DNA of 64,000 nt, taken from Archilochus colubris (lineage: Eukaryota; Chordata; Aves; Apodiformes; Trochilidae). Location of the stretch: NCBI GenBank assembly GCA_023079485.1, contig CM041092.1:4464627-4528626 (forward strand), written 5' to 3'. Positions 12,503-24,916 of the stretch are shown here, one piece after another; the first letter of the stretch is position 1, and the number at the start of each line of letters is the position of its first letter. Both the position numbers and the translations under genes were made by a program. Below the pieces are notes generated by a model. It did no database searches. It was not told the DNA's origin and saw nothing but the letters and a program-made list of their open reading frames with translations.

Positions 12503-13794
12503 CTTAGTTCTACCCTTTGTGCACATTATCTCATTATCTACAGAATGAACAAAAACTCCATGAAAACTTTCACCTGTCCTGTATCTGGAAAGACTGATCT
12601 GTAGTACCATAAGCAATTGAGTTGTGGTGGTTTTTTTTTCCTCATGCATTTTTAATGAATGGGGAAATGTCCTGACTGTAACCTAGAAATATATATTAAT
12701 AAGGCTCAATCAGTAAATAAAACTTTCAAATGCAATACTGTCCCCTAAGACCAAAGTCAACACCTCTTATTTGCCTTAGGATAGTGGAGTCACTGAACTG
12801 ATAAATAAATAATAGCACAAGGGCTACTGCCTTCAGGACGTGCCAAAAGAAGCAACACACCACATTTGCCAGGAATAAAGACCAGAAGGAAAAAATCCAA
12901 TACCTTGCATAATACTTTTGCAAAGCAAGATATAACTATCCCCTAAAGCAATTAGTAGTTGCTAATGTGCATGAAATGTGCATGAAAATGGGAACCAGCT
13001 CAGAAATGGAAATCTCCTCTTCCTGCATCTCAGGCTGTCAGATCAGATGGGGAGTGGGAACCTTTGAGGCAGTGACAAGGCAGCACCAGCAAGCACAGCA
13101 CTGCTGTCTTGGCAGGATTTGATGAACCCACAGCTCTTTCAGAAGGGCAAGGTGGATGTTCTTGTTCATCTTTCTACCACTCTTAAAATATGCTCCCTAT
13201 GTTCAAACTGAGACCCAGGGACAGGAGGCAGCTGGGTTGTTGGGGAGCCTCCTAACCCAGATCTCTCAAGGTGAATATGTGAAAGACTTCAACTTTTTGT
13301 AGGTTTGGATGGAGGAGGAAAATTCTGCCCTGTCCATCCTAAGCTGCTGCCATCAGAGAATCAGTGACCTGTTAGAAATGCTCACTGATGTCTGAGTTTG
13401 TACCATACATTTACCCCTGGGGTGAGGGTGCAGCTCTCAGGTGTCCCTATGGAGGGGCTGCTGCTAAGGAAAGACCAGGGGAAAAAAGTCATGGCTTGGC
13501 TTGTTGGGTCAAGGGAAAGGCCAAAGTTGGGTTTTATTTCCCAGATTTTCTCTACCCGTAGCCCAGGCACCCATCCTGATAGCATCAGACTCCCTGAACT
13601 GGAAAGTCAGCAAGCCCAGCAGCATTGACTCAACTTTTAATCTTTCTTGTGGCAGAAATTACTTTAAGATTGGATGCCAGGGGTGCTTTGAGGGGAAATG
13701 TTAACATGGGAAATCATATCTGTTCTATCTGGTCATTTAAGAGCTGATGGCATTTTGGTTTCAAGCTGGAGTTCACCACAATCAGCCTGGCTTT
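12503..13794. other. Single-copy DNA, no gene seen
   Basis: No recognisable gene or repeat. The largest frames (65-76 codons, around 12.7-13.6 kb) overlap one another on both strands without a domain. Confidence 0.55.
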
Positions 13795-13851
13795 TTCCAG
13801 AGAGATCACCTCAAGTCCTTCAATATTTTCGATAATTTCTCAGGATTCATT
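13795..13851. repeat. 57-bp direct repeat, left copy, flanking a CR1
   Basis: Starts TTCCAGAGAGATCACCTC and ends CTCAGGATTCATT. It matches 14080-14136 at 54 of 57 positions with no gaps. The CR1 begins at the very next base. This placement indicates the duplication arose when the CR1 inserted. Confidence 0.95.
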
Positions 13852-14079
13852 CATAGAATCATAGAATCATAGAATTGTCCGGGTTGGAAGGGACCTCAGA
13901 GATCATCTAGTCCAACCCTTGACCCACCGGAGCAGTTGCTAGACCATGGCACTGAGTGCCACATCCAGTCTTTTTTTAAATGTCTCCAGGGACGGAGAAT
14001 CCACCACCTCCCCAGGCAGTCCATTCCACAGCCTAATCACCCTCTCCGTGAAGAAATTCTTTCTAATATCCAACCTATC
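13852..14079 (-). mobile_element. CR1: CR1 LINE inserted within a 57-bp duplication
   Basis: A minus-strand CR1 tail starting with CATAGAAT octamers, then GTCCGGGTTGGAAGGGACC, GACCCACCGGAGCAGTTGC and TTTAAATGTCTCCAGGGACG, truncated after TCTAATATCCAACCTA. The CCGGAGCAG and GTCTCCAGGGACG variants are shared with the copy at 22410 and differ from the GTTGCGGTTGC/ATCTCCAGGGATG type at 5.45 and 51.5 kb, so this belongs to a different subfamily. Long, nearly identical direct repeats flank it exactly. Confidence 0.95.
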
Positions 14080-14136
14080 TTCCAGAGATATCACCTCAAG
14101 TCCTTCAATATTTTCAATATTTTCTCAGGATTCATT
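14080..14136. repeat. 57-bp direct repeat, right copy, flanking a CR1
   Basis: The second copy of the 13795-13851 unit, differing at three bases. It abuts the truncated 5' end of the CR1, with perhaps two filler bases (TC) between. Single-copy DNA resumes at GAGGTTAATTC. Confidence 0.95.
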
Positions 14137-17100
14137 GAGGTTAATTCTTTGCAAGGTTTTCTAAGACACATGCACGGAGAGAAGTGGAGTGGTACATGCA
14201 CAAGTGTAGAAAAAAGATTAATTTTACTAAAATTTACTAAATTTACTAAAATAAGAATAAGAGACCATCAAATGGAGAAAAGGCTATCCTGGTAGGTGGT
14301 ATCCTGAGAGCATGCTCAGCAGATATCTTTTCCAGATAAACCCAGTCAATGCTGGGATGACTTAGGGGAATACTTGGAGAAAGCAATAGGGGTTTTCAAA
14401 ATGGATGGGCCATTACCAGCACATAATTGAATCCTTGTGGTTAAGAAGTGTCATTGAATTCAGTAGGAGCTGCACATAGATCTGAAGGCAACACATGCCT
14501 CTGACAGGCACCAGAAAAGGTGATGGGGGAGCAGCACAATTCTGAGCAACAACAAGAACAAAAAAAAAGAATTAGTTTAAAACAAAAATCGAAAATACAA
14601 ATGGAGGCTCAGATATTTTTTAGCATGGACAAACTTCCCTCAAGGTTGAAAAGCTTGCGTGGAAATAGAGGATTCTCTCCCTTTTTGGTGCTGCTTTGTA
14701 AATACACAAAGTTTGTTTTCCCTCTGGTCTGATTTGGGGAGAAATGAAGCACTAGGCTGGTTTAGCAGAGGACTGAGGTGGAGAGACTCTGGTTATGTGG
14801 GTCTGTCATGTGTTTTCCACTGCTGTCTACCATTTATACTGAGGAATATATGTGTGTGTGTATATATATATACACACACCTTTAAAGAATGCAGGTTCAA
14901 ATCCAGTGTCCTTTGGGTCACCTGACTTTGATCCCATGCAAGGAGCAAGAAATTCCTGCTTGTTCAAGAGTGTTACATTCTCCAAACCAATAAATGAAGT
15001 GCATCAAGGGTTTTATAAGGTTTAACAATCTCCTACAGAGAAATGAGACAACTGCCCTGGTAACCTAACACCAGTCTGGAGGACATGCACCTTATGCACA
15101 GGTGAGCTGATAGATGGAGATGACTTTCCAGCTGTATTCAAATCCAGACAATGTTATAGGTCTTTTTTTTTTTTTTAATGCCTGGAGAGCATCCTATTGC
15201 ATGTGAGCAACCACCAGGTAATGTTTTGATGGTATCTAAAGACAGTAATTATCCATCTAGCTGTAATGAACCAGCACAGTGATACATCACAATCACCATT
15301 GGGTTTATACCAGCTTCTCATTGATTTATAGGAAAACATTCAATCTGGTAGGTGCACGATTCTGCCTGTAAGATCACAGCAGTAGATAAAGTCAAAAACA
15401 AGAATTTATGGACCTCCTTCATCTTGTGAGCTTTAACTTCCCCCATACAGAGCTCCCAGAGCTGACCGGAGCTCTTGGACTCCTTCTCTTTGACCTTACC
15501 CCATCTGTTAGCTGTTTGCTACATTGCTTTATGCACATTAGCATCTTTTTTATCCTATTTGGCTTCAGCTGCCATATATTTTATTATCTCCTTAGCTAAC
15601 TAAAAGTGCCACTCCAAATACTCCTGTTGTTCCTTTGCTTTCACTTAGGAATTAATTATGCCCTGGTTTTCATCTTTAATTTGGACCGTGGCTGTACATT
15701 TGCAAAAAAGCTTTTCTTGGAATGCATGCTACATATAATGCCAACAACTGCTCTCAAAATATGCCTACTGAAGAGAGTCCTATGCCAGAAAAACAGGTGG
15801 GAAAAAAAAAAAAAAAAAAAGAAAAACAAAAGTTTGAAAAGCGCTGCACAGAACTGATGAGACTTTCTAGTAAATAAATCTTTATATATATTTATTTAAA
15901 TATGTAAGGATTTGAAATACAAGGTGTAAATGTCAATCTGCGAAGCTATTTCTTTTCTATTTCCCAACGTTTCTCCAGTATTTCTACATATCTTTGAAGG
16001 CCTCAGCTGATTACAATTGTAAAATAGAAATTGGCTCACAGTTCTCCTGAAGATAGTGTTAGAATTAAATCTATACTTTTCCTGATACATTTAAAAAAGA
16101 GAGGAGTGGGGATATCAGAGACATTATGCATCCCAATATCTGTGCTATGTGATACTTGACATTTTTTTTTTTTCCAAAATAAGAATGTTTAATTTAGTCA
16201 AATCCTAGATTTTGACTCTGTAATCTCTGGTAGGTGGCTGTATTCTCCTGATAAAAAGTGACTTTTTTTCCACTGGCATCAATGAAGGAAAAACAAAAGG
16301 CTTTCTACCTCTTTTCTTCGGTTGTTCTTGAACCATTTTGTTTTAAATTGATGCTTTCAGGAGCTAAAAATAATCATAGATTGAAGCTGGTTTTCAGTAC
16401 ATTTTTACTTGAATCAGATACCTGATGGAGTTTTTTGCCAATTCCACAGGCTGTGCATATGGGCAGAGGAAGGGAAGTCTCCATTGTAAAAACTATTCCT
16501 AAATCTTATCACTAAATATTTTGAGGCAAAGCCAGAATGTTGTATTGGTCTTCCAAAGGTGACTTGTAGTCGTGCTTTTGTTTATAGATTATTCCTCTAT
16601 AACCTCTAGATGCTGTTTTATTACTGGTGCTGTTCTGTAAAATTGAAGGTGTTACGTTTTATCACTCGAGAGATGTCGAATACAAAATTACAACCTGCAT
16701 GATTCTGCTTTGTGAGCAGTCTACCAGCTCCAGAATCTCTCTTTAGGCTGATAAATATCTCTGGAAGGCTGCAATTGTATTGGCAATTAAATAGATCACA
16801 AGGAACATGACTGCTTGAAAATAATTCGGGTCCTCCCCCAGCCCCCCAGCTTCCACTTAGCCTTTTCCTAAGAAATATTTAGGTATTGTGAGAAATGCTT
16901 GAAGAAATTCTGCAGAGTAAAAAATAAAAATAATAATAATAATGATTTTTTAAATCACAGATTTTTATCCTTGCAGCTAAGGAAGAAATTCCTGTGAGCC
17001 ATTCTGCTTTAGAGAATTTGGGAATACCTTGTGCAAGGGTAATGGTGCCAGTGATCCTGCTGATCCTTTTGGGAGCAGAGACCTTCACACAGAGCAGCAA

Positions 17101-17644
17101 CACACAGCACTTTCCAGCACCTAAAAGCACCAATCTGCACAGACAGAGGAGAGATGCACAGAGTCCATAAACACCTGGGACCTAAGAAGGTAGCCCATAA
17201 ATATGAAAATCCAGCATAAGAGAGCTGGGCAGCTCTCTGGCAGGCAATGTCACCAAGAGCTGTGCCCTTCCAGTACAGAGCAGAGACATATTTTTTTTTA
17301 AATTAATTTTTTTTTTTCCAGTCCATCAGAATCAGTTTCTTGTGCTCTGAGAATTCATCACCCAGCTCGAAAGGCACAACAATAGCTGGTCAAGGACAGA
17401 GCATCCCATGTCTTTTCACAGGGGGCAAAGGCAGTCAAGAGATTTCACACATATTTGTGCTGCCTGAGAAACATCCTTAATGTGTGGGGACACAGACAAG
17501 GGTAAGAGCAAGAAAGATAAATTATCTTGCTCCTAGCTACAGTCAGCCTGTGGATAGCAGCAGATTGACACAGCTGAGTACAAGCACCACGAGCCAGAGA
17601 CTGTAAATACCTGTTAGAGTGCAAGCTGGGCTGAGCAAGGAAAA
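14137..17644. other. Single-copy DNA with microsatellites
   Basis: No gene recognised. The block contains a TG/TA/CA alternating tract at 14852-14879, a T-run at about 15163-15176, an A-run near 15800-15820 and an AAT repeat near 16927-16943. The segment of about 16600-16820 keeps scattered CpGs (TTACGTT, CACTCGAG, TGTCGAAT) in AT-rich sequence and is a candidate conserved non-coding block. Confidence 0.5.
14852..14879. repeat. (TG)n(TA)n(CA)n tract with 26-bp palindrome
   Basis: Alternating purine-pyrimidine sequence. Positions 14854-14879 read the same on both strands: a GTGTGTG arm, six TA units and a CACACAC arm. Such tracts can adopt cruciform or left-handed DNA, which is known for this sequence type, and are usually length-polymorphic. 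Confidence 0.9.
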
Positions 17645-17734
17645 ATGCCTCTCTCCTTCTTCCTAACCCTTCTGCTCATCTTTATCTGGCTCTCTGGTAA
17701 TTTTATCATCCTTTGCAGAGAGGGGACAGAAAGG
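17645..17734 (+). CDS. Candidate signal-peptide first exon (low confidence)
   Basis: An ATG at 17645 opens a 41-codon frame (stop at 17768-17770). It starts MPLSFFLTLLLIFIWLSG, a strongly hydrophobic stretch like a secretory signal peptide core, although without the usual basic residue near the N-terminus. A consensus-like splice donor (AAAGG/GTAAGT) lies at 17734/17735 in phase 0, and a weaker donor (CTCTG/GTAATT) at about 17695 in phase 1. Either could end a short first coding exon. I do not recognise the family. No downstream exon, promoter or homologue can be shown from this window, so chance is the leading alternative. Confidence 0.15.
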
Positions 17735-17770
17735 GTAAGTGGCATTTCCAAGCCTGACACTAGATATTAA

Positions 17771-20700
17771 GGGTGAGGTATTTAAATCTGGAAAATAGAT
17801 TTAAGAGTCATCAACCCCCCAAAGATGAGCTCTTAGATTAGCAGCTCTAAAAACTCTTTGGGAATTACAGCTAAAGCAACTCGTACAAAGCCTCCCAGTA
17901 ATCCCATTTTTGCACATTTGCAAAAATGGATTGAGAAGGCTGAAAAATATCCAGTCCTTCTGAAACCTGGTAGCTTAAGTGGCTGCTGCTGCAGACTTTG
18001 GCTAATTACACTGCCAGGTGCAGATCCTACAGAAAGATTTAAACCCGAGCTGAAACACATAAGAAAATGCTGGAAATCTCTTTGAAATATCCCTGCGTGC
18101 CCTACCTTCCCAAAGCCTCCTGGATTCTGCATGAAGCTGTAAATCTGCCCTGTGACAGATGAGACTTTTAGAGAGAATATGACATTCTAGGACAACATCT
18201 CATTTGCTGGATTCAGCTCTGGCATTGCACCCATCGTCTCTGTGAAAATAAAGATACCAGAAACTGGGCAGATACAACCAAGATAAGGGGCAGCCTGTAG
18301 GCTTCTCTCTACCCTCAGCACAGCTGTAAACATCTGGTTTGGATCTGACCTAGGATGTAACCCACCCTTCTGCTTTCAGAGGATGGTCCAAGCAGAATCA
18401 CCTCTTTATAGAGCACACAGAGCCTTAGCACTGGCTTGGGACAACCCAGAACTAACAAAAGGTCACTGCCAAGCTGATGGTACCACTCTGCCCTGGCACA
18501 GAATCCAACTCTCATCATCATAAGGGAAGAAAAGCTGCTGAGTGGCTAAACTGTGTTCTGCCATTTCCAGGACACCAGTAGGGTGTGGAAACCATAAATT
18601 GTCCATAAACTTATACATAACTAAAGGTAGGTACAGCTACAGATATACCTAATATAATAAAGGATTGCACCTGAAAACATCCCAGAGAATCACCCATGAG
18701 AGAGCTCCCCAAGCAGATGTGGTCCAGAGCTTTCTGCAAATGTGTGTAATGGACAGGAAAAGTGAGAGTTTTCCTCTAAGAGCTGCTGGTCACTTTGTCT
18801 TCTTACACATTCCTGCTCTGGAAAAGACATAGGACAGCTCTCAGTTCTGGGAAAGTGACATCCTGAAATCCTGACTGTGTCCAAAAAGAGCAGGGTGATC
18901 ATCTGGACACCTGAGCAGATGGCAGCTCGAATGTGCCAGGTGAAGGTCCCAGGAGAGGAGCCTCCACCTTCAGAATATTCCTGCTCATCACTCACCTCCA
19001 GATTGCAACAGGGAAAATGCACAAGACCCCATCAGACTCATAGGGATGTCCATAAAAGTACTAATAACAAATTCTGTAAATAGCACTGTTGGTACACTAA
19101 TGAAATATTAATAACAACAGAATATTGGAGAAAAATTAGAATAATATTATCAATGCATTTTGAAATACAGCTGTAACACTGTTTAATGGTCTCCAACTTA
19201 ATATTTTTCTTTTGTTTCACTTCAACTTTTGCAATTTAATTTGAAACTTATTTTCTGTGCAAAGAATTTACCACAAAAGAAAACAAAAAAAATCAGGTTG
19301 CTCATCAATCAAAAGAAAAACACTTTGCATTTAACACGGAAACACAGTTCCTTAGAACAGCATGAATGCATGATCAAAAGAGAAACATCATTGGTTTTCA
19401 AAATCAAATATTAGGAATTGTTGTAAGGATCACTGCAAATACCACCTGCATGAGTGCTCAAGGAGCCCATTGAACTCAGGACCTATTCACAAAAGCAGCT
19501 ATGCTAATAACCATAATTTAGACCAGAGTTTATTGAATGATACTGATAGCTGAATATTAAACAAGAAATTTGTAAATTCCAACACAGCTGGTCATCCTCT
19601 AAATGAGCCAGTGAATAAAACCATCCTTGAATTGTTCAGATTCAGATACTGTTGAATCCTATTTTTCACCCCTGGTTGAAAAGCAGAATGACTCTGTTAC
19701 CTTGGTTTTCTCTCCATGGAGAGCTAAAGACAATTCCTCTCACCTTGAGTGTTGTTGTATTTGGGACATCTTGCATTGGGTGCCTAAGAGTACTGCAATT
19801 TTTAAGTAGAGTCCCCTCAAAAAGCAAGATACAAGCTCTGAAAAATTCTTACCACAAGAGGAAAAAAGAAAATTATTCCTCAAATTGCAAGTCAGATGGA
19901 AAGGCACACTCCTTGCCATTCTATTTCCAGAGAGAAGAGGAACAAAAGTCATAATCAAGTGAAACAGCTTCCTTGCTTAGATATGGTGTTGATAACTGCT
20001 TCAGTGCTGATAGACAGGAAGAGTCAAAATATTATCCAGGTATAAATTGGTAACAAAAACATTTCACCTATGAAAACAGATAAAGACAATATTTGTAAAA
20101 AATATATTTTCATTATTAGAATGAAGGTTGACCTGGTGTCAAGTCTCCTAAATGAGATCAGAGGCAAATTGTGTGGTATCTGGAACTCCATCACCCCACC
20201 CTGCCTCTTCTGTTTTCATCATAAAGAAAAGACCCCAACAACCTCCTGAAGGCTTTGAGTGAACAACTGCATCAACTCTCAAAATCTGGAGTCTGCAGGA
20301 GTTTCCTCAGCCCCAGCACTGCCAGAGAAGGGCTGTGAAGTGGCTTTTTTTTTCCATGATACCCCAAAATTCCTGCACATTACCCAGCCAGCACGGACTT
20401 GGCAGCACTGCATGAGCCCATAAGCAAAAAGATTGTACTGGTGAGATCTTCATTTTTAAGCTGCTGGAAGGGTGGCAAAACCAATGCTTTTGCTATTAAA
20501 AATTAATTGTCTTGAACATATGACAGTAGAATGTGAATTTAAAGCTCAGTCTTTTCAGGTGCTGAACTGGGTGGCTTTAATCCAGGGAGACATTAATGCA
20601 CGTACTTAAACTTTGTAGGAGTGCAGTCTTATTGATGTAAGCACTTGGTTAAAAGGGGACAGATTACAAAGCCTCTTTGAGGATCTAGCCCTCAGCAATG

Positions 20701-22401
20701 AAAAGCAGCAGTTTAGGCCAAAGCCATCAGAGTGGGCTAGAGCCCATATGTGTTATTTGCATTTTGAATGAAAGCATTTTAATAGTATAATCACTTTTGA
20801 AAACCATTGTACAGAGACAATCCCCAGTCATTCTGAGGAAATAAGTCCTCTTAAATTCTAATTCTTACCCTTCTGCTTATTTGTAAAATAGCTTTAAGGA
20901 ATATCTTGCCATGTCTCAGCATTTCCATCTCTACAATACTTACCTCAAAGGGCTATTGTGCATGTCATTAAATAATGCTGGTAAAGCACTCTGAAGATCT
21001 CCACTGGTATATATACATATTCTAAGAGAAATCATTAGTGTAGCCTTAGTACCACGTGAAGTTTGATACAAATCCATTAAATATACCATTGGTTACAATT
21101 CTTTAAACACAATCTCCAGCATAAAGACATTAAGTGTAAGAAATAGTTGACTACTTTAGAACGTAGTTCTGTAAAATCTTTATTCTTATAGCTATATTAT
21201 ATTCAAATGTCAGAATCTATCCAAACCCCTATTTTTATTTTAAGCTTGGCTGATTTATTGATGGCTGTGCTTAATTTTTAAAACATTTTCTCCTTTGGAA
21301 ATTAGTCTTCTGTCAACCTTTCTAATGTACACAGACTGGAGACACAGCATTCATCTTAAGCAGCTTAGCATTAATGTTTAATTCTGCAGTCTTTACCCCG
21401 GCTGTGCAGAACAGTTTGAGAGTTTATGTGCTTTTGCAATCAGTAGCTCACACACATTCCTGTATTTATAACCGTACAGAGAGCAAGTTGCCACTCTCTC
21501 TCACTCTATTTTTCCTGTTTTTTTTTCCTCCTGTAATTTCTACCTGGTTTAGTAACCCCACAATTTTTCAGTAACAGGGAATTTTGAAAGCCAGCAGTGG
21601 CAAGGCTGAAGTGCACAGCATCTGGCTCCTCTTTGGATGCTGGAGTTCACAAGATGCTTTTGAACCTGATTTTCCAAGCACCTGTGGACATGGCCTGCAA
21701 TTATTTGCATCTGTGGGTTGTCCCTTTGCCACCAAGTGCTTTATTCACTTCAGTCCTTGGTGTTATGAGTAACTCCTTTCCCACAGAGCAGACCTTCACA
21801 CAACTATTATTCTTGTTTTAGCAAGCAGAAACAATATCTTAACCCTCTCTCACACTTCATACAGGACCAAATCAAGCATGAGAAAGAAGCTTTATGCATT
21901 GAGTTACATTTCTTTGGGAAGTTTAGGTTAGCCAAAATGCTTCTTGTTTCTTCTTTTTTCTTATCCTCCGTCTACATTTATGTTATAAATAAACATTTCC
22001 CATATGTTATAAATAAACATTTCTTATGCACCCCAAGTTTTGCTATTTGATAGATGTCACACAAAAGCAAACCCTTTTTTATTCTAGAGTTTCAAGGCTG
22101 CTGCCCTGAAGTATATGGAGATTGAGTAGGTTCTGATTCCACAAAGTATACGCTTAACATTAGCCCCTGCTTATCTTCTATTAAACCTAATAGGACTAGG
22201 CACTTGTTTAATGTTAATTATACACTTATGTGTTTTATGGATTGGGGGCTGGATTACTTATTTGATTACAATTAGGCCTGTGATTGCTTGTTCACTGAGC
22301 TGAGACAATTCAGCAATGAGCCTCCCCTCATTCTGAGGAGCAGAAGTTGCTCTATCTGCAGTGCTGAGGGTTTCTGTTAGCCTGGTGGTGATGGTGGCTT
22401 C
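17771..22401. other. Single-copy DNA, no gene seen
   Basis: Mostly unique sequence. Frames of up to 110 codons overlap in opposite senses and show no domain. A 24-bp tandem duplication lies at 21979-22026. The segment of about 22180-22330 is rich in TTAATTA-type motifs and is a candidate conserved non-coding block. Confidence 0.5.
21979..22026. repeat. 24-bp tandem duplication (two copies)
   Basis: The unit TATGTTATAAATAAACATTT plus four bases is present twice. The copies differ only in the last four bases (CCCA versus CTTA). Confidence 0.9.
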
Positions 22402-22409
22402 TCTTCTTA

Positions 22410-22587
22410 GAATCATAGAATCATAGAATTAGCGGGTTGGAAGGGACCTCAGAGATCATCTAGTCCAACCCTTGACCCACCGGAGCAGTTGCTAGACCAT
22501 GGCACTGAGTGCCACATCCAGTCTTTTTTTAAATGTCTCCAGGGACGGAGAATCTACCACCTCACCGGGCAGTCCATTCCATAGCCT
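22410..22587 (-). mobile_element. CR1: CR1 LINE short 3' fragment with 8-bp target duplication
   Basis: A minus-strand CR1 tail of the same subfamily as the 13.85 kb copy (shared GACCCACCGGAGCAGTTGC and AATGTCTCCAGGGACGGAG). It is truncated at CCATTCCATAGC, giving only about 178 bp. TCTTCTTA at 22402-22409 immediately left of the octamers recurs at 22588-22595 immediately right of the truncation point, a clean candidate target-site duplication. Confidence 0.95.
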
Positions 22588-23703
22588 TCTTCTTACACAT
22601 TCAGCTACAAAAGTAAAAATAAAATGAATACGTGTGATTACCTATGGAAGCAAAGCTTTCTCAAGGAGTGAATTAGCAAATTATCTCCTAAACACAAACT
22701 TGTTACATCTTCAGTGTGTGAATATAGACATACATTGCTTTTATCCAGAAAAGCTGTAAACAAGAACTCTTCTAACCTCTCTCAAAACTGTCAAGAAAAC
22801 ATACCAAAAAACCTATTATTGGGAAAAAGAAGAGGTAGAGCAACCTCTAACAGAGCATCAAGGAGATCTCACCATTTCCACTGTAAACTCAGATCAGGAC
22901 AGAAAGTCCTGCCCTGTGGAACACTAACAGGCTTAGAGCTTGGTGTGACTGCAGCAATTTAACAGCTGACCTTGCAGAGGCAAAAATGACTGTCAGCTGG
23001 AAACAATATTAATTACAGTGGTGCAAGAACAATGCGTTTAAAAATCATTTTATAGAGGGTAATGATTATAAAGTTTTCTAAATAGTTGATTTCTTTATGC
23101 AAAGTGTCTTCCCCTTTCCCATTAAGAAAAGCTGCTGTCCTCAGAATGGTCTCGTGGTAACAAATTGGGAGTCATTTCCCAGGTCTGTGTCCTTTTTGTG
23201 TCTTATCTTTGAGAGACAGATTGTGAGCCAGTTATTCTCATTGATGGGCAGGACTTGCACGAGTTGTCCCATACCAAATAATGATAACAACTCGAGCAGG
23301 CAGTCATCCATCACTGCAAAAAAAGACATCCTCAATGTAACCTTTAGATCGCAGGAGATGTTCAGGGAAGTCACTGTCTCCTCCTGCTTTTAGCACAAAG
23401 GTCTCTCTGCAGCTGGTGTGTCAAAGTATCTGAAACACAGGTGAAGACAGCCCCAGCTGGAGCTGAACAATATCTTTGGAGAATATTTAAGTAAAGGTTA
23501 TTACAGGCAAAATATTAAATTCTTAATATTTTCCACTGTGAAGTCATCACAGTCCACGTTCCTACAACTATGTGAGGCTAAAGGTATAAAAGAAAAGGAA
23601 TAGTTAAATACTGATTCATATATAAAATCTTGGTGCTTTTTTTTTTTTTTCTTCATAAATGACAATCATTCAAACTATCAATCATCTGGAGAGGAAGAAT
23701 CAG

Positions 23704-23741
23704 CAGGCAATCTAATTCAAGGAATTAGATTGTAATGCCTG
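23704..23741. other. Inverted repeat able to form a bulged hairpin
   Basis: The left arm CAGGCAATCTAATTC pairs with GAATTAGATTG and, after a 5-base bulge (TAATG), with CCTG. This gives 15 base pairs around a 3-base AAG loop. Just downstream GTAGATCTAC (23744-23753) is a perfect 10-bp palindrome. It is too short for a typical microRNA precursor. It may be chance or a binding-site cluster. Confidence 0.4.
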
Positions 23742-24916
23742 ATGTAGATCTACCAGTTAATTTAAATAATGAGTCACCTGGTAGGCAATCAAATCTAGGT
23801 CAGGACATTTAGCAGGCTGAAAATAATGAGTCTACCAGCAACAGAGCTAACAAAACAATCCAGATGATAATGACAGCACAGAATGACAGTGCTACCATAA
23901 TCAGACAGCGTGCACAAACTGTGAGTAGACAGAGAAAAGAGGCTGAAGTTGGGTACAGGAGGCAAAACATACTCACCAGTGAAACTATTATAGGAGAATT
24001 GTGTTTGGTTAAAAGGAAGCACAGTGACAATCCCAGTGAGGACATCCAATATTTATGGGTTCTTGCTGCATCTGTGATACAGGGAAAGCATTCTCTTCCA
24101 GTTTGTTTTCTTAATTTTATTATGTATGTAAAGCAAAGAGAGTATAATTTGACTGTTGTTGCTTTTAGGACAGGAGGCAGAAAAAAAAAAACTTTGGTGG
24201 TTTGACTTTGGCTTGCATGGGGTGATGATCTTTATTTTAGAAACTGCTTCTTGATCAAGACAATAAGACTAGAAAGGGAAAAGAAAAAAAAGTGTTCAAA
24301 TGCAGCTCCCCCTGCAGCCCTTTTTGCCTCGGTGTGGGATGGAGAGGATTCTCGGAAACAGCCACCATGGCACAGCAGCAGGGAACTGCAAACTGCATCC
24401 TCTGCAGCCCCCTCCCTGAACTGATGCCCCAGAGCCTGGCAGGTTGTGCTCTGAGCATCCCAGGGGCTGTGGCCAGCCAGACACTTCTGCTCCTGAGGAG
24501 TACAAGCAGAGCATTTGTTGGAGCAGAAAACATCAGGTGTCAGCAGCCCTCCTCACCCACCCAAACTTGCTCCTGCTCCAGAGCACAACACTGGGCTCTA
24601 AACTAATCCAGTAAGTCCTGCCCAGGGACAAAGTCACCATTTTATGGATTGGTGGGTTTTAGGTGTTTTTTTTTTGGTTGGTTTGATTTTGGAGTTTTTT
24701 GAGGTTGTGTTTTCTTCTTCTGCTTGATTTCAGTCTTGTGCATTTGTACAAGCAGAGCACAACTCACTCAACAGGCAGGTGGGATGCTGGGTCTGATGCT
24801 GGGTCTGGGATGCTCCTACCCAGAGCCCATGGGTAAAGCATCTCTGTCCCTCACCTACACCAAGAGGGGGCCAGTGATATTTTCCTTCCTCAGTGGTCTG
24901 GTTCAGCATTTTAAAT

